Source: Viridibacterium curvum (GTDB lineage Bacteria; Pseudomonadota; Gammaproteobacteria; Burkholderiales; Rhodocyclaceae). From it: a stretch of 64,000 nt of DNA. Positions within the stretch are counted from its first letter, which is position 1. Every line of letters starts with the position of its first letter. Both the position numbers and the translations under genes were made by a program. The notes below the pieces were generated by a model that saw only the letters and a list, made by a program, of their open reading frames with translations, made no database searches and was not told the origin of the DNA. This document shows, piece after piece, positions 24,883-32,357 of the stretch. The stretch covers positions 434,001 to 498,000 of the forward strand of contig NZ_BAABLD010000008.1 in assembly GCF_039544165.1 (NCBI RefSeq), written 5' to 3'.

Positions 24883-26067
24883 ATGTCCGGAACCACATGG
24901 GAGTTGAACGATATCCGCGACGCCGCATCCGGCGCCGCCATTCTGGGTAGCGGTGGCGGTGGCGGGTATCAGGACGCCCTGCTCATCATCAACGAGCTGG
25001 CCCTGAATCCGAACTGGAGCGGCACGGTGACCGTGCAAGCCTACGACGGTGTCAGCCCCTGCAGCGTGATCTTCATGATGGGCTCGCCCGACGCCGCGGG
25101 GCAGATGAGCCTCGCCGAGCTATCAGCCTGCATTGGCAACGCGCTCTCCGTGCAGGCCAATGTCTGCGGCTTCACACCCAACTGCACGATTCCCATCGAA
25201 ACCGGCCCCATCAACTCGCTTGCCCCCGTCATTGCAGCAGCGCTGAACCTGGGCGGCGTCAGCTGGGTGGTGGATGGCGATGGCGCCGGACGCGCCGTGC
25301 CGGAACTGCCGCAGACCACCTATGCGGGCGCAGAAGGCCTGCCCGTTGCGCCCTGCGTGGTGGCCGACAACGCCGTCTTCGCCAGCCAGATGCAGTCCGG
25401 CGTGCTGACGACGACGAACACACCCAAGGTCGAAGCGCTCGCCGGCGCCGTGGTCGGCGCCTTCGGCTCCTTCGCCGGCGTGTCGATGTGGCAATCGGCC
25501 GCCAGCAACGGCTTCGCCCTCACCGACAACTACATCCCGGGCACCCTGGAGCAAAGCCGGGCGCTGGGCCGCTTCCTGCGCACGAGCCTGAACACGCCAT
25601 CAACGGCCGCCGTGGCGGCGCAGATCAGCGCGCTGACCGGCCGCAGCGCGACTGCGGTCGTCACCAATTACTACATCACGCAGGTGAAGCAAGCCACCAG
25701 CTCCGCCTCGCTTGATGCCGGCGTGATCCGCCTGGACACCGACCCCGACCCGGGCAAAAGCATCGCCACCATCTACCTCTACAACATGAACGAGAACCTG
25801 ATCGCCTACTCGTCGAACCAGCCGGCTCCCCTGATCGTGGCGCCCGACTCGATCTGCTATTACTCGGAAGACGAAGGCGCGGGCTTCTCCAATGCCACGC
25901 CGGATCTGGCGGTTTATTACGACTTTTCCACGAATCGCAGCACGGGCAAGAAAGTCAGCCTGATCCAGGTGACTGCCGCCGCGCAGCTGGTAGCCACCCC
26001 GGGGGTGATGCAATCGTTCACGACGCTGCTGCGCTCCATCGGCTACGCAGGCGCCCTGCCGGCCTGA
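24883..26067 (+). CDS. DUF917-family protein (S-methyl thiohydantoin desulfurase domain)
   Basis: This 394-aa protein has DUF917 features: IRDAASGAAILGSGGGGGY at the N-terminus, VWVVDGDGAGRA-like residues (here SWVVDGDGAGRAVPELPQT) near 130, and a C-terminal domain with LIVAPDSICYYSEDEG. Members act on thiohydantoin- or hydantoin-like rings or are annotated as hydantoinase-related. It lacks the usual linked hydantoinase genes. An AT-rich stretch at 24786-24815 precedes it and may hold its promoter. It is followed by the GGDEF-EAL gene after 22 bp, so they may be co-transcribed. Confidence 0.78.
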   Translation: MSGTTWELNDIRDAASGAAILGSGGGGGYQDALLIINELALNPNWSGTVTVQAYDGVSPCSVIFMMGSPDAAGQMSLAELSACIGNALSVQANVCGFTPNCTIPIETGPINSLAPVIAAALNLGGVSWVVDGDGAGRAVPELPQTTYAGAEGLPVAPCVVADNAVFASQMQSGVLTTTNTPKVEALAGAVVGAFGSFAGVSMWQSAASNGFALTDNYIPGTLEQSRALGRFLRTSLNTPSTAAVAAQISALTGRSATAVVTNYYITQVKQATSSASLDAGVIRLDTDPDPGKSIATIYLYNMNENLIAYSSNQPAPLIVAPDSICYYSEDEGAGFSNATPDLAVYYDFSTNRSTGKKVSLIQVTAAAQLVATPGVMQSFTTLLRSIGYAGALPA

Positions 26068-26089
26068 GGCAACTTTTGAAAGTGCATGA

Positions 26090-27871
26090 ATGAGCGCCAG
26101 TGACGACCACAAGAGGCTGCAACTCGCACTCGAGGCTGCAGGGCTCGACCTGTGGGAGAACGACCTCGTTGCCGGCAAGGTCACGCACCCTGCCGCACGC
26201 ACCTTTCGCGAGCTGGGCTACGAACCGCAGGAGGTCGGCGACAACCTCGCCTTCTGGCTGGACATCCTGCACCCCGACGACATGCCATCAGTGGGTGCCG
26301 CGCTGGAGGCCTATCGCGCCGGCCGTGCCGACAACTACCGCAGCGAGTTCCGCCTGCGCGCCAAGACCGGCGAATGGACGTGGTACGCCAACTACGGCAA
26401 GGTCATGAACGGAGCGGCCGACGCAGGCATGCACCGCTTCATTGGCGTCACCTTCAACATCGACGAGCGCAAGCGCCGCGAAGAAGAACTGGCACGCATC
26501 AACCAGCTGCTGTCGACCCAGAACCAGCAGCTGGACCAGATGAACAACCATCTGGAAAAACTCTCCACCACCGATCCGCTCACCGGTCTCTACAACCGGC
26601 GTGCCGTCAACGAACACCTGCACCGGCTCGTCAGCGTCGAGCAACACCCCTCCGGCCTGCTCTTCGTCGACCTCGACAACTTCAAGAAGATCAACGACCT
26701 CTACGGCCACGACGTCGGCGACATCCTGCTGTGCCAGGTTGCCCAGCGCCTGCAAAGCTGCATCGACTCCAGCGATCTCATCGCCCGCTTCGGCGGCGAC
26801 GAATTCGTGCTGCTGATCCGCGCCCCCGAGCCCGCAGGCAGCAGCCTCCGCGCCCATCTCGAAGCCCTCTGCGCGCGCATCCTTGAGATCCTTGCCCAGC
26901 CCTACCTCATCGGTGACCTGCAGCTGCATTCCTACGGCAGCATCGGCGTGGCCTGCTTCCCGGACGACGGCTGGACCGTAGACGAACTCACCAAGCGCGC
27001 CGACATCGCGCTCTACCGCGCCAAACACAAGGGGCGCAACCTGTCCTGCTTCTTCCAGTACAGCATGGAAACCGAGCTGCGCTACCAGGACAGCATGGAG
27101 ACCGAGCTACGCGCCGCGCTCAAGACCCGCCAGCTCGAACTCCTCTACCAACTCCAGGTCGACCGCCACCTGCGCCCGATTGGCGCCGAGGCCCTGCTGC
27201 GCTGGCATCACCCCACGCGCGGCCTGCTCAACCCCATGGAATTCCTGCCCGAAGCCGTCAACACCGGCCTCGTGCATGACATCGACAAACTGGTGCTCGA
27301 CACCGCCTGCGCCACACTGGGCAAATGGCTGCACGACCCGGCCCTCAAGGACATGCGCTTGTCGGTCAACATCACCGCACGCTCATTCGAAGACCCGGCC
27401 TTCGTGCAAACCATTCTGCGACTGCTCGACAAGTACAAGCTGCCGCCGGGCAAGCTCTATCTGGAGCTCACCGAGCACATCAAGCCGCAATCCCTGCCCA
27501 AGGCTGCGCGTGTCATCAACCAGCTGCGTGCGCGCGGCGTGCGTTTCGCGCTCGACGACTTCGGCACCGGCTACGCCTCGCTCGAAGCGCTCAAGCACCT
27601 CCGCTTCGACCAGATCAAGATCAACAGCGCCTTCGTAGACGACGTGGCCGAGAATGCCGTCAGCCAGGCCATCGTTGCCGGCGTGATGACCATCGCCAAC
27701 GCCATGGGCATCGAAGTTCTGGCCGAAGCCGTAGAGCGGCACGAACAGCTTCAGCGCCTCACGCAGCATGGCATCCAGCGCTACCAGGGCTTCCTGTTCG
27801 GCAAAGCCTTGCCGGGCAGCGTCATCGAAGCGGCGATACGCAATTCGGACAGCGAACAGCTGCCGCCCTGA
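26090..27871 (+). CDS. PAS-GGDEF-EAL cyclic-di-GMP signalling protein
   Basis: This 593-aa cytoplasmic protein has a PAS domain at about residues 5-128 (LEAAGLDLWENDLVAGKVTH, ending in the PAC-like FIGVTFNIDERKRREEEL). A short coiled coil follows. The GGDEF domain has an intact GGDEF at 235-239 and LTGLYNRRAVNEHL. The EAL domain has E367-A-L and LALDDFGTGYASLEAL-type residues. Both catalytic motifs look intact, so it could make or degrade c-di-GMP. In the late EAL motif normally KIDxxFV it has KINSAFV. A near-direct repeat YSMETELRYQDSMETELR joins the two domains. It has no membrane segment. Confidence 0.92.
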   Translation: MSASDDHKRLQLALEAAGLDLWENDLVAGKVTHPAARTFRELGYEPQEVGDNLAFWLDILHPDDMPSVGAALEAYRAGRADNYRSEFRLRAKTGEWTWYANYGKVMNGAADAGMHRFIGVTFNIDERKRREEELARINQLLSTQNQQLDQMNNHLEKLSTTDPLTGLYNRRAVNEHLHRLVSVEQHPSGLLFVDLDNFKKINDLYGHDVGDILLCQVAQRLQSCIDSSDLIARFGGDEFVLLIRAPEPAGSSLRAHLEALCARILEILAQPYLIGDLQLHSYGSIGVACFPDDGWTVDELTKRADIALYRAKHKGRNLSCFFQYSMETELRYQDSMETELRAALKTRQLELLYQLQVDRHLRPIGAEALLRWHHPTRGLLNPMEFLPEAVNTGLVHDIDKLVLDTACATLGKWLHDPALKDMRLSVNITARSFEDPAFVQTILRLLDKYKLPPGKLYLELTEHIKPQSLPKAARVINQLRARGVRFALDDFGTGYASLEALKHLRFDQIKINSAFVDDVAENAVSQAIVAGVMTIANAMGIEVLAEAVERHEQLQRLTQHGIQRYQGFLFGKALPGSVIEAAIRNSDSEQLPP

Positions 27872-27948
27872 ATCGTCCGCGCGCGCAGACGGCACAATGC
27901 GCCGCTGTCACCGACCCGCAACACGCCCCACTGTCCCGGCCGGCACGC

Positions 27949-28719
27949 TCAGAACGCGCGTGCCAACGCGAGAAAGAAGCTGTTGCGCGAGCCGCGCCGC
28001 ACGAGCGGGCTGTCCTCGATGGCATCGTCGTACCAGGTGCGGCGAATGTAGGCATTGAAGGCGATGCGCTCGGTGATGCGTACGCTGGTCAGCAGGCCCG
28101 CGAAAAGGTTGGTCGCGCTTGCCGGCAGATAGGTCCGGCCCACAGCCGTCGCGTCCTGCTGCCGCGTGCCGTAGTAATAGCGCGTGTAACGGCTGTCGAG
28201 AAACTCGACGCCCAGCTCCGGGTAGACAGTCAGCCGCCACAGCGCGCCGCGCGTGATGTAGCGCGCCTGCCCGATGAAGCCGGCCGAATCGCCGGCGTCG
28301 CGCAGCAAGGTCGCCTCCACCGCACCATAGGGCGTGATCTGCAACGTGCCCAGCCCCAGCAACACCGGGTTGTCACGCCGCGCCAGCCCCGCCACAGCGT
28401 AGCCATCACCGCGATAACGGCCAAGGAGCTCAACGTGCCCGTAGCCCGCCTTGAGCGTCTTGATGCCGAAAGTATCGATGCGCGCGAAGAACGGCCCCTG
28501 CTCGTGAATGAGATAGGGCATCACGCTGGTCGACATCTGCCCGCCATGAATGACCGACTGCGTCCGCACGAAGCCCACGCCGGCCTCGCTCTTGAAGGCC
28601 GGCTTGTCTCCCGCCCTGTGGTCTGCCGCCAGCGCCTCTTCGGCATGCAGCAAGGTGCTGCTCAACGCCGCACACAGCACCGCCACCACGCAAAGAAGAA
28701 AGCCAGAAAAATGCGGCAT
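27949..28719 (-). CDS. MipA/OmpV-family outer-membrane protein, copy 1
   Basis: This 256-aa protein has a signal peptide at about 1-26 (MPHFSGFLLCVVAVLCAALS). It is predicted to be a beta-barrel by alternating hydrophobic strands, family motifs (LTVYPELGVEFLDSRY, RYYYGTR, EDSPLVRRGSRN) and a C-terminal aromatic (ARAF). MipA/OmpV proteins sit in the outer membrane and have been linked to scaffold assembly with murein enzymes or osmotic responses. It is 85 bp downstream of a paralogue on the same strand. The start chosen is ATG 28719; an upstream ATG at 28749 adds ten residues. Confidence 0.85.
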   Translation of the reverse strand: MPHFSGFLLCVVAVLCAALSSTLLHAEEALAADHRAGDKPAFKSEAGVGFVRTQSVIHGGQMSTSVMPYLIHEQGPFFARIDTFGIKTLKAGYGHVELLGRYRGDGYAVAGLARRDNPVLLGLGTLQITPYGAVEATLLRDAGDSAGFIGQARYITRGALWRLTVYPELGVEFLDSRYTRYYYGTRQQDATAVGRTYLPASATNLFAGLLTSVRITERIAFNAYIRRTWYDDAIEDSPLVRRGSRNSFFLALARAF

Positions 28720-28804
28720 GACGCAGACGAATCCCGGACTCCGGCGCACACCGCCGGAACCTGGATTGTCTGCAAGCCGTGTTACAGCACTGTGCGGCGC
28801 CGGC

Positions 28805-29551
28805 TCAGAAGCTGCGCGTCACCGCCACGAAGCCGTTGTGCCGCCCCTTGCGGCTCACCAGCGGGCTGTCGGTGATGGTGTCGTCGTAACGTGTGTAACG
28901 CCAGTAAGCCTGCAGGGCGTACTTGTCGGTCAGGTCATAGCGCAGCAGGCTGCCGACGAAGAGGTTGAGCGCATTGCTCGTCGCATAGTGGCGCCCCACC
29001 GTGCTGGCGTCGGCCTCGCGCGTGCCGTAGTAGTAATTCGCATAGCGGCGGTTGAGGTACTCGCCCCCCACCTCCGGATACACACTGACCGGCCCCCGGG
29101 CCAGCTTGGCGATGTAACGCGCCATGCCCACCGCGCCGGCCGAATCACCGAAGTCCCGCACGACGTTGAGCTCGAACGCGCCAATCGGCGTCACCTGCAG
29201 CGAACCCACGCCCAAGGGCACCGGCGCATCGCGACGCGTGAGACCGTCAACCTCGTAAGCATCGGCGCGATAACGCCCGATGAGCTCCAGATGCCCGTAA
29301 CCGAACTTCAGCGTCTTCACCCCGAAGGTGTCGACGCGGGCAAACGCACGCCCGTAGTCGCCCGCCACGAAGGGCAGCACAGCCAGGGTGTTTTTGCCCT
29401 CGCGGATGATGGACTGCGACGGCGCGAGCATCAGGCCTGCGTCCCCCGACAGTTTGTCTTCAGCCGCCTGCGCAAGGGGCGCCAGCAATGCAGTCAGCCC
29501 CAGGCACAACAAGGCGCGCAACAGGGCGGGAGAGGCAGGGAATCTGGACAT
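28805..29551 (-). CDS. MipA/OmpV-family outer-membrane protein, copy 2
   Basis: This 248-aa paralogue of the neighbour shares DTFGVKTLKFGYGHLELIGR, SVYPEVGGEYLNRRYANYYY and TDSPLVSRKGRHN. The signal peptide is about 1-29 (ending LAQAAED). It ends in the aromatic residue expected of an outer-membrane barrel (TRSF). The start chosen is ATG 29551 (MSRFPASPALLRALLC); a frame extension to 29617 lacks signal-peptide character. The pair is a tandem duplication. Confidence 0.86.
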   Translation of the reverse strand: MSRFPASPALLRALLCLGLTALLAPLAQAAEDKLSGDAGLMLAPSQSIIREGKNTLAVLPFVAGDYGRAFARVDTFGVKTLKFGYGHLELIGRYRADAYEVDGLTRRDAPVPLGVGSLQVTPIGAFELNVVRDFGDSAGAVGMARYIAKLARGPVSVYPEVGGEYLNRRYANYYYGTREADASTVGRHYATSNALNLFVGSLLRYDLTDKYALQAYWRYTRYDDTITDSPLVSRKGRHNGFVAVTRSF

Positions 29552-29644
29552 GGTGAAAACCGGAGACCGGGCAACAGCGCCCGGCCGCGACTCTACACCG
29601 CCCCCGCCCTGCCGCAAGCAGCAGAGCGACGGGCGCAGCCGCCA

Positions 29645-30148
29645 TCAGCCGCGCCTGGGCAGCTTCCAGCTCGGCCGGATGAAGTGGCAGGTGTAACCGT
29701 TCGGGTAGTGCTGCAGGTAGTCCTGGTGCTCGGGCTCGGCGAGCCAGAACGGCCCGGCCGGCGCCAGCTCGGTGACGACCTTGCCGGGCCACAGGCCGGA
29801 GGCATTGACGTCGGCAATCGTGTCTTCCGCCACCTGCTTCTGCGCCTCACTCGTGAAGTAGATGCCCGAGCGATAGCTGGTGCCCCGGTCATTGCCCTGG
29901 CGGTTGAGCGTCGTCGGGTCGTGAATCTGGAAGAAGAACTCCAGCAACTGGCGATAGCTGATGACCGCCGGGTCGAACACGATCTCGATCCCCTCGGCGT
30001 GCGTACCATGGTTGCGATAGGTCGCATTCGGCACATCGCCCCCGGTGTAACCCACGCGCGTCGAGATCACCCCCGGTTGATTGCGGATCAGCTCCTGCAT
30101 GCCCCAGAAGCAGCCGCCAGCCAGCACTGCACGTTCAGTCGTCGCCAT
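29645..30148 (-). CDS. msrA: Peptide methionine sulfoxide reductase A
   Basis: This 167-aa MsrA has the catalytic GCFWGMQELIRNQPGV motif (Cys13) and the substrate-pocket residues in VGYTGGDVPNATYRNHGTHA. It reduces the S-epimer of methionine sulfoxide. Length is typical of cytoplasmic MsrA, and no signal peptide is seen. It follows msrB by two bases on the same strand, so the pair is co-transcribed for repair of both epimers. Confidence 0.96.
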   Translation of the reverse strand: MATTERAVLAGGCFWGMQELIRNQPGVISTRVGYTGGDVPNATYRNHGTHAEGIEIVFDPAVISYRQLLEFFFQIHDPTTLNRQGNDRGTSYRSGIYFTSEAQKQVAEDTIADVNASGLWPGKVVTELAPAGPFWLAEPEHQDYLQHYPNGYTCHFIRPSWKLPRRG

Positions 30149-30150
30149 GA

Positions 30151-30594
30151 TCAGCCCTCCACCTGGTCAAGGTAGTCGCCATAGCCCTGCGCCACCATCT
30201 CTTCGCGCGGCACAAAGCGCAGCGACGCCGAGTTGATGCAGTACCGCAGGCCACCGCGATCACGCGGGCCATCTTCAAACACATGGCCAAGGTGGCTGTC
30301 GCCATGTGCCGAACGCACCTCGGTGCGGATCATGCCGTGCGTGGTGTCGCGCAGCTCGGTCACGTTGGCCGGCTCGATGGGCTTGGTAAAGCTCGGCCAG
30401 CCGCAGCCAGACTCATACTTGTCGCCCGACGCGAACAGCGGCTCACCCGACACGATGTCGACGTAGATACCGACCTGCTTGTTGTGAAGATACTCCCCCG
30501 TACCCGGGTACTCCGTACCGCTCTGCTGCGTGACGCGGAACTGCTCGGGCGTGAGGCGCGCGATGGCTTCGGGGGTTTTGCTGTAACGGGACAT
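30151..30594 (-). CDS. msrB: Peptide methionine sulfoxide reductase B
   Basis: This 147-aa MsrB has YESGCGWPSFTKPI and the catalytic region HLGHVFEDGP followed by RYCINSASLRFVP, with the active Cys in RYC. It reduces the R-epimer of methionine sulfoxide. The two CxxC pairs that bind zinc in many MsrB proteins are absent, so this is the zinc-free form. The start is ATG 30594 (MSRYSKTPEAIARL) rather than the ATG at 30615. It is the upstream partner of msrA. Confidence 0.95.
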   Translation of the reverse strand: MSRYSKTPEAIARLTPEQFRVTQQSGTEYPGTGEYLHNKQVGIYVDIVSGEPLFASGDKYESGCGWPSFTKPIEPANVTELRDTTHGMIRTEVRSAHGDSHLGHVFEDGPRDRGGLRYCINSASLRFVPREEMVAQGYGDYLDQVEG

Positions 30595-30868
30595 GCTGGT
30601 ACTCCTGCGGGGCAAGTGTCCATCAATATGGACTCATCACGTGAATATACCGGCACACACCGCAAATCCTTACATGCCGGCCTCACCTTCCCACCGCCTC
30701 ACCCTCCTCACCCTGCCCCACCGCTCCCCCAAGGGGCCATCCACCCACCCGGCGCGGGGGTCGCGGATTCCTGCCCACTGACAGCCGGAAAACGCGGGTA
30801 GCATGCCGGGATCATCAATCGCGCAGCGGCGGCCTGCCACCCCCCCTGCGCGCAGGAGACTCCCGGCC

Positions 30869-32290
30869 ATGCCCGACATCAAATGCCCGCACTGCGGCGA
30901 AGCCTTCACCATCGACGAAGCCGGCTACGCCGACATCCTCAAGCAGGTGCGCGACGCCGACTTCGCCCAGCAACTGCACGAGCGCCTTGAGCTCGCCGAG
31001 CGCGACAAGCACAACGCCATCGCACTTGCCGAGGCAAAACTCGCCGGCGAGCTGCAGAAAACCGCCGCCGCCAAAGACAGCGAGATCCAGACCCTCAAGG
31101 CCCGGCTCGACGCCGGCGAAGTGCAACGCCAGCTCGCCGTCAGCCAGGCCCTCGCCGCCATCGAGAAAGAGCGCGACGAACTCGCCAGCAAACTCGCCCA
31201 CCAGCTCGCCCAGGCCCAGCACGAGAAAGACGCCGCCGCCCGGCTGGCCGAGGCGCAGATGCGCGCTGAACTCGAAAAAAGCGCCGCCGCCAAGGACGCC
31301 GAAATCCAGGCCCTCAAGGCCCGGCTCGACGCCGGCGAAGTCGCCCGCAAACTCGCCTTGACCGAAGCCCTGAGCAGCGTCGAGAAAGAACGCGACGAAC
31401 TCAGGAACACGCTCGCTCGCGCCGCGCTCGAAAAAGAGCTCGCCGAAAAATCCCTCAAGGAACGCTACGAATTCCAGATCAAAGACCGCGAAAGCGAAAT
31501 CGAACGCCTGCGCGACATGAAGGCCCGCCTCTCCACCAAGATGGTCGGCGAAACGCTGGAGCAACACTGCGAAACCGAATTCAACCGCATCCGCGCCACC
31601 GCCTTCCCCCGCGCCTACTTCGAGAAAGATAACGACGCCCGCAGCGGCAGCAAGGGCGACTACATCTTCCGCGACAAGGACGAAGCCGACACCGAGATCG
31701 TCTCCATCATGTTCGAGATGAAGAACGAGAGCGACCTCACCTCCACAAAGCAGCGCAACGAAGACTTCCTCAAGGAACTCGACAAAGACCGCAACGAGAA
31801 GGGCTGCGAATACGCCGTGCTCGTCTCACTGCTCGAACCCGACAGCGAGCTCTACAACACCGGCATCGTCGACGTCTTCCACCGCTACCCCAAGATGTAT
31901 GTCATCCGCCCGCAGTTCTTCATCCCCATCATCACCCTGCTGCGCAACGCCGCGATGAACGCCGTCAAATACAAAGCCGAACTCGCCCTCGTGCGCGCCC
32001 AGAACATCGACATCACCAACTTCGAGAACGAGCTGGAGAGCTTCAAGTCCGCCTTCGGCAAGAACTACGAACTCGCCTCACGCAGATTCCAGACGGCCAT
32101 CGACGAGATCGACAAGTCCATCGACCACCTGCAGAAAACCAAGGAAGCCCTGCTGGGCACGGATCGCAACCTGCGCCTCGCGAACGACAAGGCACAGGAC
32201 GTGACGATCAAGCGACTGACGCGGGGGAATCCGACAATGGCGGGGAAGTTTGCGGAGGTAAAGAAAGCAGACGGAACTGAGGACAGCTAA
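30869..32290 (+). CDS. DUF2130 coiled-coil protein with nuclease-like core
   Basis: This 473-aa protein starts with a zinc-ribbon-like PDIKCPHCGEAF. A long coiled coil follows (about residues 35-225), and then the DUF2130 core with SGSKGDYIFRDKDEADTEI and IMFEMKNESD. A conserved Asp followed by E-x-K is reminiscent of PD-(D/E)xK nucleases, but activity is unproven. The coiled coil contains a 73-residue in-frame repeat (EIQTLKARLDAGEV and EIQALKARLDAGEV). The start ATG 30869 has CAGGAG upstream. GC is like the chromosome, and the gene ends 67 bp before the low-GC island. Confidence 0.85.
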   Translation: MPDIKCPHCGEAFTIDEAGYADILKQVRDADFAQQLHERLELAERDKHNAIALAEAKLAGELQKTAAAKDSEIQTLKARLDAGEVQRQLAVSQALAAIEKERDELASKLAHQLAQAQHEKDAAARLAEAQMRAELEKSAAAKDAEIQALKARLDAGEVARKLALTEALSSVEKERDELRNTLARAALEKELAEKSLKERYEFQIKDRESEIERLRDMKARLSTKMVGETLEQHCETEFNRIRATAFPRAYFEKDNDARSGSKGDYIFRDKDEADTEIVSIMFEMKNESDLTSTKQRNEDFLKELDKDRNEKGCEYAVLVSLLEPDSELYNTGIVDVFHRYPKMYVIRPQFFIPIITLLRNAAMNAVKYKAELALVRAQNIDITNFENELESFKSAFGKNYELASRRFQTAIDEIDKSIDHLQKTKEALLGTDRNLRLANDKAQDVTIKRLTRGNPTMAGKFAEVKKADGTEDS

Positions 32291-32357
32291 AGCATGTACA
32301 GCTAGTTTGTCGAGAGTTCCCGTTGAAATTAGTGATTTCACAAATTGAGGCCGCGCA

